Origin: Epiperipatus broadwayi
Lineage: Eukaryota > Onychophora > Udeonychophora > Euonychophora > Peripatidae
Length of the DNA: 64,000 nucleotides
Assembly (NCBI GenBank): GCA_028023455.1
Contig: JAQFVV010012400.1
Coordinates: 13,149,748 to 13,213,747, forward strand
Direction: 5' to 3'
In this document: positions 50,330 to 62,606 of the stretch, one piece after another
Position numbering within the stretch: the stretch's first letter is position 1
How the letters are laid out: each line of letters opens with the position of its first letter
Position numbers and translations under genes: made by a program
Notes under the pieces: model-generated
Seen by the model: only the letters and a program-made list of their open reading frames with translations
What the model was told of the DNA's origin: nothing
The model's database searches: none

Positions 50330-52160
50330 TTCACATTAAATTTTAAAATGATACCCGATTAATTGATGTTTTTTGGATAGTAATTAATCATAAAATGGGT
50401 TGTTTTTGTTTATGTGTATCTATCAAAAGTTACGGGATTTTTTTAATCGAAAATAAGACTCAATTATACATTTTTTCCCCAATTTACACAAAATTGCTAC
50501 ATTCACGCTAAATTTACAAATGATACCCCACTAATTTGCTTTTTTTTTTTTTTGTTTTTGGACAGTAATTAATCAGACAGTGGGTTCTTTTTGTTAGTGT
50601 TGTAACGGTATATAATATGTCGTTACATTAATTTAAAATTAGAATAAAAACTTTTTTAAGTTCGTAAATAAAAAACTAAAAGCTAAAATTAAAGAGTTGT
50701 TTACTGTATGTATATATATTCGCACAGATGCAAAACTTTAAAAGTATTTCTTTTTTTAAATAAAAAAAAAAGTATTTGAACATACTTTTTTATAAAAAAA
50801 GATAAAAGATCTAAGTATAAAATTGTTTAGAAAAAAGTAACGTAAGTAAAAATAGAAACGTATTAATTAATTCCTGAAATCTCAAAATGGAAATGATTGT
50901 CTTATTAATTATCGAAAAGCAAACTAGCACTTGGGGATCTTATATAATTAAAAAGTCAGATGAAAGATATAGATAAAAATTAACAACTCTTTAATTTTAG
51001 CTTTTAGTTTTTTATTTACGAACTTAAAAAAAATGTTTTCTAATTTTAAATTAATGTAACGGCATATTATATACCGTTACATATGCTTTTATAAGATTTA
51101 AAGTATACGACCTTATGTAATTAGATAAAAATATTTCATTTTGAAGAAAAAAAAAATTTACTCAGGGTACTTGTGATTTATTAAACATCGGTTCACGTCG
51201 GGTGGCCAATTATAACGGTCGGAAATACTTTTAAAGTTTTGCATCTGTACGAATATATATACATACATTGAACAACTCTTTAATTTTAGCTTTTAGTTTT
51301 TTATTTATGAACTTAAAAGTTTTTATTCTAATTTTAAATTAATGTAACGGCATATTATATACCGTTACAGTGTATATATATAAAAAGTACCGTTCTTTAA
51401 ATACTACATTTCAAAATGATTCCCGACTATGTTGATTTTTTTTTTTGGACAGTAATGAATCAGAAAGTGGATTGTTTTTGTTAGTGTGTAGGTATCAAAA
51501 GCCATAATATTTAAATACTAAATTTAAAAATGATACCCGTGAATAACTTTTTTGGGTGTTGACAGTAATTAATCTAATTAATCAGAAAGCGGGTTTTATT
51601 TTTTTGTGTGTATATATATAAAGTTATGGTCTTTTTTTCAATCGAAAATAAGACACAATTCTACATTATTCAATTTACCCATAACATTTAAAAAATTCAC
51701 ACTACAATTTTAAAATGATACCCAACTAATTTGTTTTTTTTTTTGGGGGGGACAGTAATTAATCAGAAAGTGGGTTCTTTTCGTTAGTGTGTCTATATAA
51801 AAAGGTACCGTTATTTAAATACTAAATTTAAAAATGATAGCCGACTAATTTGCGTTTCTTTTGGACAGTAATTAATCAGAAAGTGTTTTTTTTTTGTAAA
51901 TATTGTGTATATATAAAAAGTACCATAATTCAAATACTACATTTAAAAATCAAACCCTGACTAATTTGCTTTCTTTTTTTTTTTGGACAGTAATTAATCA
52001 GAAATTGGGTTGTTTTTTTGTTAGTGTGTAGATATAAAAACTAATCTTATTTAAATAGTAAATGTAAAAAAAATAATACCCGACTAATTTTCTTTTTTGG
52101 GCAAGTAATTAATAATAATCAGATACTGGGTTGTTTTTGTTTGTGCATATATATATAAAA
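50330..52160 (+). repeat. Expanded 110-bp satellite array (interrupted)
   Basis: Diverged units share CAGTAATTAATCAGAAAGTG, a GTTAGTGTGT block and ACTAAATTTAAAAATGATA. Two lie left and about seven right of the nested insertion. Poly-T length varies most. The same unit is found in copy A at 13440-13910. Confidence 0.72.
50601..51369. mobile_element. Nested palindromic foldback element in the satellite array
   Basis: The left end starts TGTAACGGTATATAATATG and the right end is its near-complement, so each end is itself almost a palindrome. The inverted arms are about 145 bp, running in to GATGCAAAACTTTAAAAGTA. A third copy of the arm, in right-arm orientation, lies at about 50970-51090. The flanks GTGT/GTGT suggest a 4-bp duplication of the satellite. 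No coding frame. Confidence 0.72.
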
Positions 52161-52929
52161 AGTAACTTGTCACGGATGAATTCTCGCAAAAATGTTACTT
52201 TTCGCGTGATCCTCGAAATACTGCCGTTCCGCACCCTTAAAAACAATTTTTGAGGGTTACCCATTCGTAATGGAACCTTCAGGACATTGTTAATAAAGTT
52301 ATAACGTAACAGTAGGTTAGACCACTTGAAAAAAAATACCTTTGTAATGAACATTCTCACACCAAAGTATAGAGAAAATAGACATTCTAGCATTACAATA
52401 AAGTTAATGACACAACCAACTATGGCAGCCAATAAAGGCATTTGTCTGTGCTTTTAGCATAGAAAAAAGCCAGACCAGTGGGGACTCTTTCTGTGTTTTA
52501 TTGTAGAAAGAAGCCTCTTAGGTTGGGTGTAGGCCGCTGAAATGGTATATTTCTAGGAATTGCCCTAGAAATAGCACCATGCGGCTGACATGAGGGAATA
52601 GAAAACAACCAAATAAAATTATATGTATTAAGTGAAGCTCATTTACAATATGATACAAACATAAGAAGTATATATTTTTAACTTATAACAGAAATATCTA
52701 GTGATATATATATATATGTATGTTCAACTATAAGTGTCCAATCAATTTAAAGAACAATATAGTTTTACATTTTCATTTACTGTACTAATACTAAAAACTT
52801 AAAAATAGTTAGAGAAATTTTTTTTTTATATTATTATATTATTAAACGCTTTTATTGACTATGCACTAAAAAGAAATAAATAATTGTTTCTTTAACCATA
52901 ATTGGAGTTTTTAGATATAACTTGAAATA

Positions 52930-52994
52930 AAAGCATGGGGGATCCAGAAATTAATTAAAACAGTCTTAATTAATTTCTCCCCCCCCCATGCTTT
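52930..52994. repeat. Hairpin with G/C-run arms
   Basis: Arms of about 29 bp (AAAGCATGGGGG... and ...CCCCCATGCTTT) enclose ATTAATTAA/TTAATTAAT and a 6-base loop. A second C-run (53004-53014) follows. It may be a tiny MITE or a replication-slippage product. Confidence 0.6.
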
Positions 52995-53319
52995 AGCAGA
53001 TCCCCCCCCCCCTTTTAACATTTTAATCACTATTCAATACATTGCTGAATCTTTTTACCATGTATTAAAATTCCAAATCCAGAAGGAAGATAAAAAAAGA
53101 AATATTGAAGTACAACACACACAATTTCATTTATAGTACAAATCAATTAATGCTTATATGACTGTTTAATTGTATTTGGGATGTTAAATGAGATGTGATA
53201 TTGATCTATTAGAACATATATAGAAAGATAAAACTAATTTTAATGTTTATTAACTAAAGCAACACATGTTGGCTCTTTTATTCACTAGTGGTTCACTTGA
53301 AAATAATCAGCCAATTATG

Positions 53320-54418
53320 TATATGATGGTTGTAGTTTTATGGACAAAGACGCCGCTGGATGGCGCCGTTTATGTGCTAAAGCATATAAAAATGCCGTTT
53401 CCACGGTCGACATCGTCGAACCCGCGTTTACTATAATACAACTTTTTTGTTGTGTTACAGATTGCAGGCCGCTTTGTTGCGTCGCAGTACAGCATGTATG
53501 CGAACCCGCGTTGAACTATAATACAACATTCGTGTTGTGTTACAGAATGCAGGCTGCTTCATCGCATCACAGCAAATAAATTTTGCACAATTCGTACAGG
53601 TTGTACAATTGTTATGGCTTGGTGAGAGGGTGTGGGTATTTGAATTTGATGGAAATGTGTTTTTTATTGAATTTTTTTATTTTAAAAGTATTGAAATATT
53701 CAGATTTTCTTAAGTAATAATTATACGACTCTTTACACGATTCTGTATCAAAGTTTTAAGTGGCAAAATCTTGTCCAGATAGATGTGTAAAGGCAGTTGA
53801 AATTAGGTAACGCGTCGAGAAACATACTGTTCATAACATTCCACGAGACTAACAATATGGCGCAGGAAATCGCACATCTTGTTCGATTCTGTAATTTACC
53901 AACAGAACCCTAACAACTTTTACTTTTTGTTGCCATTCTATTTGAAGTAAAAAATAGCGGTAACACAAAAATATCTGGTAATAAATTTGCAATTTCCTTT
54001 TTTTAAATACCCTAAAAAGCATATCAAAAAAAAAATTTAAAGCCATTTTAATATCTGTTTCTCTGTAAAAATTAAAATGTAAAACCAAGAACTAAGAACT
54101 TTTACTTTTTGTTCCGATTATGAATTTTTAAACAACAACAACAAAAAAAAAAAGTCGTAACTCCAAAATAAAACCCGAATTAAATTGAAATTTGTTGATT
54201 TTATTTTATATTTATTGTTGTCATTTAATTTCTTTATGTTAATAAAAAAAAGTTTAAAAAAATACGATTTTGGTATTTGGTTTTTATTTTTTTCCGCATA
54301 AAAAACACAGCAAGATGATTAAAATCAACGGCCTTGGAATGTTTATATTTTATAGTTTTGGCGTGATAACGGCGCCATCGAGCGGCATCTTTGTCCATAA
54401 AACTATAACCTATATGAC
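53320..54418. mobile_element. TIR element with GGACAAAGA(T/C)GCCGCT termini
   Basis: Inverted ends (53328 onward and 54410 inward) share GGTT(G/A)TAGTTTTATGG then ACAAAGA(C/T)GCCGCT and GATGGCGCCGTT, about 42 bp. The flanks TATATGAT / TATATGAC form an 8-bp near-duplication. Termini of this type and TSD size recall Merlin elements. Inside the left part are two 84-bp direct repeats (from 53418 and 53502), each with a hairpin around ACAAC...GTTGT. No transposase frame is present. The open frames here are by-products. Confidence 0.72.
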
Positions 54419-54929
54419 AATCAAAATAGATTGGTATATCTGAAATGATGTTTGATTTGAGAATTCTTTGATAACGAGATGATGGTTTCAGACTGCTGTG
54501 AAACCAGCACAAATGGGATATCAAACTTTGGTTAAATCATTGTAGATTACGAATGTAAAAGTAATTCTCCACTCCAGTACCACTTAGCATAAGCTGGGAT
54601 AATCAATGATAACCCCAGCTTTATATGGCACTAGAATGGGAATTACTTTAGTCATACATTATTTTAACTCGTATTTGGTGATTTGTTGTTATTAAGCTAA
54701 AGATACAACAGGATAACATAATCAGCATACTGGATATAATAAATCCATAATTATTTATCAATATAATGTATGTTAAACTTATTAGCTAATCATAATTATC
54801 AACCTGAACTATATATGAATCGTTATTAATTCATTGATATTATCTTTGAAATCAGCTAATAAATTATCTGATTTAGTTTAATTTTGTTAAGTACTCAATA
54901 TCCTTTCAATATAAAATTATAAATATAAT

Positions 54930-54935
54930 TTTATT
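54930..54935 (-). promoter_or_regulatory. Polyadenylation signal of the minus-strand gene
   Basis: AATAAA on the minus strand, 36 bases beyond the stop codon of the exon at 54972-55162. Its position fits a short 3' UTR. Confidence 0.5.
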
Positions 54936-54971
54936 CATATAATGAAAACAAACTGAAGAAATACAATATAT

Positions 54972-55162
54972 TTACAAAATAAATGGATCAATTTCTAATT
55001 CTTCACATTCACTAGATTCACCACTTAGCTTTTTCCACCATGGTTGATTTAATTGCCCGAGTTTATCATTATGTTCATAAACAGCTTTGGTTGCTATGGG
55101 AACTGACCAACATTTGAACCGTTCAACATCTGCTTCAGTTATTTCGTTCAGCTTAGGGGCAT
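54972..55162 (-). CDS. Last exon of an unrecognised minus-strand gene
   Basis: Preceded on the minus strand by ATTTTGCAG and ended by TAA (54974-54972). It opens with two bases that complete a codon begun by the exon at 62763-62607. The 62 residues include APKLNEITEADVERFKCWS, then VPIATKAVYEHNDKLGQLNQ, PWWKKLSG and an acidic end ECEELEIDPFIL. No frame interruption occurs, and GC content exceeds that of the surroundings. I cannot name the family. The acidic, helix-prone end with a PWWKK patch suggests a soluble cytosolic or nuclear protein; that is only an impression. Confidence 0.72.
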
Positions 55163-57289
55163 CTGCAAAATAAATTGAATTTTACTATTTTGATACTAGT
55201 AAAATTCATCAAGGATATATTACTATTGAAAAAAACAAAATAATATTTATATAAAATAACTACAACAAGCACTGATATTTAAATAAAAACTTAATGGAAT
55301 AAAAGTACTGCAAATATTTTTAAGTTTCATGTTTACACAAGCATAAGTTTGTTTTTTTGTCTTACACAACCAGTACAATGAGAAATTAAACTTTTTGTTA
55401 GATGGATAAATTACACTATAATCCTTATTGATTAAATGGCCTGTGGAGGGTAGGGTTATCTGGAATAGTAATTACTAAATTTTCAACTGATTTACAGCTA
55501 GTTGATTGGAAAGAGCACTAGAAATTAAGAGGTTGGAGCATTAGGATTTGTGGATCGAGCTTTGATCTACAAATCTGCATTAAATTGTGCAGGGATGTTA
55601 ACAATTGATATATAAAAATTCCTTATAAGTAATAACTTGCATATCCAGATTTATCTTCAATTATGAAATTGTATCAGGAGAAAATATTTTGCAATTTTTG
55701 TTGATGAAATAATTACTTTGGGAGCACAGTGATGAGAGTAGTGGACTTAAGAGCTAGAGGTCCCTGTAATGAGTTCCAACGGGGGAAAAAAATTTTGATC
55801 ACTGAATGGAAATTGGGGTCAGCTTATGAACATTATTTGAGATATGAGCAAATAACTGAGTGCAAGACTATTTCTCACCTTGGAACTTCTATAATGTTTT
55901 CAGATACTAATTTTTTATGTATGTAATTTAACTTAGTTGTTATGTATTACTTATTGGAAACTACTCTACTTAGCACATTGTTGTTTCTTATCAAATGAAT
56001 GAATGTATTTATTTTAATAAACAGTATTATTATTACAAATGTATGTACATTTGTAAATAACAAAACCCTATAATTGCCAGATCATCACCATCATTAGTTA
56101 CAAAATAGGAAGAGGTTTTAAAGATGGCGCAGCAATTCTAATTAATACCAATGTTAAAACCACAATACATCTTGGCAAGACATAATCAACAGCATTACCA
56201 TTACATTCCAATGATGGCCTGTACTTTTGAAATTAAACAAGAGTGAAGATTGTTGACTGCAATCCTTGCATTGACTTCTAGATTCATAATTGGAAATTAT
56301 ACTATTGGCTTCCAACATAGAAGCAAAACTCCATACAGTAGTGCCACACAATGCAAGCCAAAGTCATCAGATTTGTGCATAAAATACCTATTTAGTGCCT
56401 ACTCATCCAATATCCCCAGACTAATTTCTAGCTTGTGGCTTTCATCATTGAGGAGCCTTGGATCTGAGAGCAATGCACCTAGATCTTAGTATCTACTAGG
56501 AATTTTATGCACAAACCTTCCACTAAGTGGAATTAGTGTATGGAGAGTTTTGTCACTGTGTAAACAGCTTGTGTAAGCATAAAGAATGTGTGATATTTGA
56601 TGGTTTAATTGGCTTCCAACCTTAACAGGCCTCTATGATTCTGTGAGTAAACATGTTCAGAGTCATTATGAAAAACTCTTGTAATCAAACAACATATCAA
56701 CTTCCAGTAAATTAAAATGGTTATACTTTGAAAAACATAAACACATAAAACTAAATCAAATGACATCATCTTTCTCTTTATAAGATTCTTAAATTCTTAG
56801 TAAATGGTGATTTATAATTTTAGCAGTCAATTCAAAATATGCAAATGAGTCATAAATGATATAAGTCATTTAGCACTACTTGCTACATGTTTTTTTTTTA
56901 AAAAATTTAAAATGATAATTTTATTTCATTTTTTGATCTGAATTTTCTGTTTTGGGGGAGAAAAAAAATCAAATTATTGTGATCTAAAATAACGGTAAAA
57001 TCTAAAAAACTTTATCACATTATTCGGAATGACTTTATGATTGGTTGTTAATCATCTGGTAAAAAAAACTTACTAGTCATAATTTCACAGTTTTTTAGCA
57101 GAAGGTAGACACAATATTCTTAAATATCAAAAATCTTTTTGAAAAGAATGGTCAAAATAGATTGGATATAACAATGTACAGCTTATTTCCATCATCTATC
57201 AGTAAATGTTGAATGTATAGAAAACTTTAAACTTTTCAAATATGAACAACTTGTTAGTAATAATACACAAAGAGACAGCACATGTTAGT
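55163..57289 (-). other. Intron of the minus-strand gene, part 1, with a tRNA-like remnant
   Basis: Non-coding by context. A tRNA-like segment is described separately at 55717-55790. Positions 56100-56700 are somewhat richer in GC but show no coding pattern that I recognise. Confidence 0.5.
55717..55790 (+). repeat. tRNA-derived (SINE-like) remnant
   Basis: The order GGGAGCACAGTGATGAGAG (D-arm/A-box-like), TGGACTTAAGAGCTAGAGG (anticodon-arm-like, loop CTTAAGA) and CCCTG...GAGTTCCAAC (decayed B-box) follows a tRNA-Leu(TAA)-type scaffold. It does not fold as an intact tRNA. A tRNA-derived SINE head or decayed tRNA gene is the likely origin. A weaker tRNA-like word set lies at 55510-55575. Confidence 0.4.
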
Positions 57290-57299
57290 AATTACACAA

Positions 57300-58970
57300 C
57301 CTTTTGAGTAGTAGTATTCTTCAGATGTTGCTGGCATGACCAGTGATGGTATTCGCATAGGAGTCAAACTCACAACTTTAGATTTTCAAATATTGAATTT
57401 AAGGGAAACACCAACTGAGCTATCCTGTCAAAGACAAGAGATAGTAGAAATTTTGTATATATATGAGGATTGATTCAAATCCTCTCGAGTCCTTAAATTT
57501 TTTTTTCCCAAGAGAAGGTTAATTAGAAGCTTTTTTAAATTTTTTTCTAAGAGCAAAGTTAATTAGAGGCTTTTATACCTTGAGTATTACCACACTTAAT
57601 TGATTTATAGGATTATTTGCTATTGTCATGTGAGCAGCTTCCTTGCATTTTCTTCTTTGCACTTTTTCCTCTTTCTAATGTTTTTGTATTTTCTCAATTA
57701 AACGTGGTCATTAGCAGATATATGGCTGTTACTGTAGATGCATCAATTTTTTTCTTTTAACTATTAGTTTGCGTTCTCGCTGTCCAACAGGGCGATAGAT
57801 CTCACTAATAAAATTTCCACATCACCTGGTATTTCATAGGTGCAGTTTTTGTTCTTTAGCATTTCCAGTTTAGACTTAGTAGAAGTAATAATTCCTCGAA
57901 GGATGGTATGGCTTTGGAAAGCTGTTCTAATGTTATTGAATGCATATTTTCTTTAATTTGTCTACCATAATTGTTTGTTCTTTTGGTGTATCTTTTCATT
58001 GTCTGTTAAAAGTTTCCTTAATGATGTCTGATTGATAACCATTCTTCATGAGAGTTTGTTCTATGAGAATTTTTTCATTTTCCAAATCAGTTTCTGAACA
58101 AACTTTCTTTGCTCTATTCCAGTGATAGTATAATTCCATGTTTAGTGCTTCTGGTATGATTGGATGTATATGTGAAATACTTGCCAGTGTGTGTTGGTTT
58201 CCTATACATTGTTTTTACTTTGCCCCGAGGGAATCTTGCATTTGTTCTTGTTATCGATTCCATTGTAAACTTGATTGAAGGAGATATGTTGTGATATGTG
58301 TCCAGAATGACTAATTGTCCATCACTATGTGGCCATACTGCAAATATATCATCGACATATCAAAGCCCCACTTGAGTTCTTCAATGTAAATGTTGTTCAG
58401 CAAGGGTGACAGTGGTGATCCCATGACAATCCCTTGATTTTTTTGGAAGAATATATTGTTATGCAGAACATTAAGAATTCCATATCAATAAATAGAGTTG
58501 TTCTAATCTGTAAAATATTATATAACCTTTTCCTTATAATAAACAATGCCTCATCACTTGGTACAATTGTAGATAGACTTTCCATGTCAAAGCTTACTTA
58601 TTGTCAGTTCTTTCCATTTTCATGTCACTGACTAATTCTACAAAGTGTTTAGAAACCTTGATAAAGGATAGTGTCCTATATGCCAATGGACTGAGAATGA
58701 GAAGAAATCTCGACAAATTGGTAGATTTCTAAAACTAATAATAGGCCTTAATGGAATGTCTTTATGAATTTTAGACAGTTCAAACGTGAGGAATCTTGCT
58801 GAATTACTGATGTACCTGCAATGCATCTGGAGTAATGCTTGTAATTTTATCTCTGTATTTGGAATTGGATTTTTTGCTACTTTTTTGTATTGCCTGCTGT
58901 TAGAAGTTGTATTTTGTTATCATAATCAGTTTTATCCATTATAACTGTAGTGAAAAGATCATATTATAAA
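57300..58970 (-). pseudogene. Penelope-like element, inverted copy 1
   Basis: On the minus strand the order from 58970 down to 57300 is: a VIMDK-type motif near 58930, a short conserved linker (58860-58640), reverse-transcriptase blocks including YVDDIFAVWPHSDGQL near 58353-58306, a YRKPTHTGKYF box near 58205-58173, then a terminal region. Frameshifts interrupt it. The end (57440-57300) carries GACAGGATAGCTCAGTTGG and GTTTGACTCC, which look like tRNA A- and B-boxes, then CTGAAGA. It is the mirror image of 59040-60990. Confidence 0.82.
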
Positions 58971-59039
58971 TTACAAGGAAGGATAAAAGAAAGTCAGAAG
59001 AAGCTTGTAAATATACATGGGCAGGTAATACTGCAACTA

Positions 59040-60990
59040 GTTTATCAGCTTCATCAGTGAAAAATCTTTGTTCTAAATACTTTATTGATGCTGAATTATC
59101 TGTTCTTGGAAAATAATTGAATTTCTCATTACACCATCTATTGTCCCATTATTGGATATAATGGCAGCCACTGAGGAAGTTACCCAAAAATCGCTTCTGG
59201 AAAGCAGCAGAGTTACATTGGATAGTTAAAAAAACACTTGCGAGACATTAAGCGCAGAAGCAAAAACCAAACGTGATGAGAGGAAAGCTATTAAATCCCT
59301 CAAACAGAATATATCTATAATCATTCTTCCTGCTGACAAAAGAAAGACTACAGTTATAATGGATAAATGCAAATACTTCTTACAGCAGAACAATACAAAA
59401 AAATAGCAAAAAATCCAATTCCAAATACAGAGATAAAATTAGAAGCATTACTCTGGAAACATTGCAGGTATTTCAGGCATTTAGAAAAAAGGAATTAACT
59501 TCGTATTTTAACAAGATTTCTCACCTGTATGGACTATCTAAATCCACAAAGACAACATTCCATTAATGCCTATTGTTAGTTCTAGAAATTCACTATGGCA
59601 AAATTTGTCGAGATTTCTTATAGTTCTTAGTCCATGGCATACAGGACAGTCCTTCATCAAGGATTCTAAGCACACTTTGTAGAATTAGTCAGGGACATGA
59701 AAATGGAAAGAGGTGATAATAGATAAGCTTTGATGTGGAAACTACTTACAATTGTACCATGTGATGAGATATCTATTGTAAGGAAAAGCTTATATGGTAA
59801 TATTCTACAAGCTAGAACAACTATCTATGAATATGGAATTATTAACATTCTGCATAACAATGTACTTTCAATATAACTCAGAATTCTTCCAACAAAATCA
59901 AGGGATGGCCATGGGATCACCATTGTCACCCTTGTTGAACAGCATTTACACGGAAGAACTTGAAGCCACAGCCATTAATACTATTCCATATCCATCTAGA
60001 GTGTGGCTTCGCTATATTGATAATACATTTGTAGTATGGATGCATATCAACAATATATCCTTCAATTAAATTCACGATGAAATTAGAATAATAGGAAACC
60101 AACACAGTGGCAAGTATTTGGTATATACATCCAATCATACCAAAAGCACTAAACATGGAATTATATTATCACTATGAAACAGAGCAAAGGAGTTTGTGCA
60201 GAAACCAGTAATTTGGAAAATGAAAAGATTCACATAGAACAAACTTTCATGAAGAATGATTATCCATCAGCTGTCATCAAGGAAACCATTAATAGACAAC
60301 GAAAAGAGATATCAAAAGAAAAACAATTATTGATACTATAGTCTATCCATACATATCAGGAATGATGGACAAATTAAAGAAAATCTGGTTAATATAACAT
60401 TAGAAAACAGCTTTCCAAAGCCATACTATACTTCGAGTCATTCTTACTTCTACAAAGCCTAAACTGGAAATGCTGGAGAACAAAAACGGCATCTATGAAA
60501 TACCATGTGAATGTGGAAGGAAATATTTTTGATGAGACCTGTCACCCTGTTGAACAATGATTGAAAGAATACAAACTTAACGGTTAAAAGAGAAAAAACA
60601 GATGTAGACCATGTATGTTCTAATGGCCATATGTTTAATAGGGAAAATAGAAAAATATAGGAGAGAAAAAGTGCAAAGAAGAAAATTCAAGAAAGCTGTT
60701 CATATGACAATGGCAAATAATCCTATAAGTCAACCTAATGTGGCAATACACAATGTATGGAAGCCTCTAATTAACATTGCCTTTGAAAAAAAAATTGAAG
60801 GACTCAGGAGGATTTGAACCAACCCTCGCATATAAATATATGAAATTTTTACTATCTGTTGACTTTGACAGGATAGCTCAGTTAGAGTTTGCTTTAAATT
60901 CAATACTTGAGAATCTAAAGGTGCAAGTTCGACTCCTATGTGAATACTGTCACTGGTCAGGCCAGCAACACCTGAAGAAGAATGGAGAAT
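59040..60990 (+). pseudogene. Penelope-like element, inverted copy 2
   Basis: Plus-strand copy facing copy 1 head to head. Visible in order: ISIIILPADKRKTTVIMDK near 59308-59370, SHLYGLSKSTK near 59518, GMAMGSPLSPLLNSIY near 59903, WLRYIDNTFVVW near 60004 (the second catalytic Asp is replaced by Asn), a HSGKYLVYTSNHTKSTK-like segment near 60103, and the tRNA-like end near 60868-60950. Stops and frameshifts show it is dead. The two copies are diverged from each other, so they are not a very recent duplication. Confidence 0.83.
60866..60962 (+). repeat. tRNA-like A-box/B-box segment at the end of Penelope copy 2
   Basis: GACAGGATAGCTCAGTTAGAG contains a good A-box (TAGCTCAGTTAG), and AAGTTCGACTCC about 50 bases on matches the B-box. 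The mirror copy is at 57438-57345. Stems do not close into a proper tRNA. The segment is shared by both Penelope copies, so it belongs to the element. It could give internal Pol III promotion or be a captured tRNA fragment. Confidence 0.55.
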
Positions 60991-62606
60991 AATACTACTA
61001 GAAACATGTAATTACTGACCTGTGTTGTTTATTTGTGTGTTATTTTATTTACTAACAAGTTTGTATTTGAAAGGTTTAAATAAAATTTAAAATGTTCTAT
61101 ACATTCAACATTTACTGATAGATCATGGAAATAGTCCAACATATTATCACATCTGATTATTACTATTTTAAAAAAAAAATTATCACTACCTCGTTCATTT
61201 CATATAAAGTTTAGAATGCTCTCGATAAAATAAGTCATTATATATTTCCTCCATTATTTTTATAACTCAGTCAAATTATAAATAGAACCCCCTCCCCCCG
61301 CTCACCCATCCCGAGAAAATGATGCAGTATAATCTGCATTTTCTCCAATGCCTGTCTGAAATTTTATTTATAGATAAAAAAGATTTATACTCGTATTATT
61401 TGTTTTGTTTTTTCCTCATTTGTTTTGAAAATCTCGTAATTATTTTTACACATGAACACAAATAACTTAATTAGGTTATAAAAGTTATATATTAAATATT
61501 GAAATTAATGCATAAATATGTAAATAAACACTATATATTTTTAAATAGATTTTCATAGGTTTGTAGTTTTAAATGTTAGAAATTTAATGCGAGTTCTCTG
61601 TGCATTTTATAAATTTTCATTTATGTAATGAAGCAAAGTTTAAAATAAAAGTTGAAATTACATATAATAGTATTATGTTAAGTCAAAAGTGAATTTGTTT
61701 TTAGTTTATTATCAAAGTTTATGTAAGGATTGTAGATTAGACAAGAATATATGGGTGAAAATTTAATTGGTTTTAAATTTCTAACATTTAAATCTATAAA
61801 CCTGTGAAAATGTATAACTCTTTATAAGAGTTTTACTTTTTAAAAGTATTTGGAAAATGATATACTCCCAATTTCAACACATATAAGTAATTATTTTCTG
61901 ATTTTTATGATTGTTACATAAGCTTGGACAATAAACTAAAAGCAAATTCACTTGAGTGGTATAATTTCAAATTTCTAACATTCAAATATATACAGCATTG
62001 TATATATTATTATTCTGATTATTAGTTATGTAGTAAATTTATATTGTTAATAATATTGCCTATATAGAACTGGAGGAATTTACTTAAAGAAACATGTTTT
62101 TAGCTATTACAAATGTAATTTAGTTGTCTAGCTGTATAATATCATTAACTTACATTTATTGTATATTAGTTATAATGATGCAAGGCAAAGCAATGATTTA
62201 AATCATTAAAGTGAAATACATACAAAGTTATAGATGGAAAAATTTGTTTATTTATAAATAAATTTGGGATATTATAAATATATGAAATCTTAGCTGCCTG
62301 ACAGAATTGAAATAAAAACATAATTTATACATAACTTTGCCACTTATCTCCAAAATTTTTAAATTTTGACATGTCAGACTGAATAAGTTCCTCTGCTATT
62401 CTAGACAGCATTATTTGTTTTAAATAAATACTATTATGTAATGATTGATACGGCAAAAAGTTGTTTTTATTTACTTGTCAAATTCTGAAATAAATTATAT
62501 TACTATAAATAAAATCAATGACATTTATCTAATAAAGATTTTTTAAAATAGTATTCTCAGATTTTTTAAATAACACGATGCATATTTAATATAAACTATT
62601 ACTTAC
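60991..62606 (-). other. Intron of the minus-strand gene, last part
   Basis: AT-rich with a C-run near 61288-61299. Related short words flank 61550-61800: TTTCATAGGTTTGTAGTTTTA and its near-complement around 61790-61810, and 61690-61930 repeats GTGAATTTG-like and AAGCAAATTCAC-like pieces. They suggest a diverged inverted-repeat element, but I cannot set borders. Confidence 0.4.

Larger units (their letters stand above)
50159..52610. mobile_element. TIR element filled with satellite repeats (copy B)
   Basis: The terminal inverted repeats are about 35 bp: left GGTTTTCTATTCCCTCGTG, right end read inward TTTTCTATTCCCTCATG, then CAGCCG on both sides. Internal order matches copy A (12682-14508): a flank with GCTAATCAAAAACA, 110-bp satellite units, then a right block with GAATTCTCGC, TTTTCGCGTGATCCT and CAATTTTTGAGGGTTACCC. 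The 170-bp array of copy A is absent here, and the 110-bp array is longer and interrupted by a nested element (50601-51369). The termini differ from copy A although the interiors are related. Confidence 0.72.

Noticed and set aside
52109-52441. A 110-codon minus-strand frame
   Set aside because: It covers the satellite and right block of the TIR element; the related copy A does not keep the frame.
53340-53579. A 79-codon plus-strand frame
   Set aside because: It begins in the terminal inverted repeat and runs through two 84-bp direct repeats; not a gene.
60866-60962. Intact tRNA gene
   Set aside because: A- and B-boxes are present but acceptor, D and T stems do not close, and the segment is repeated in the inverted Penelope copy.
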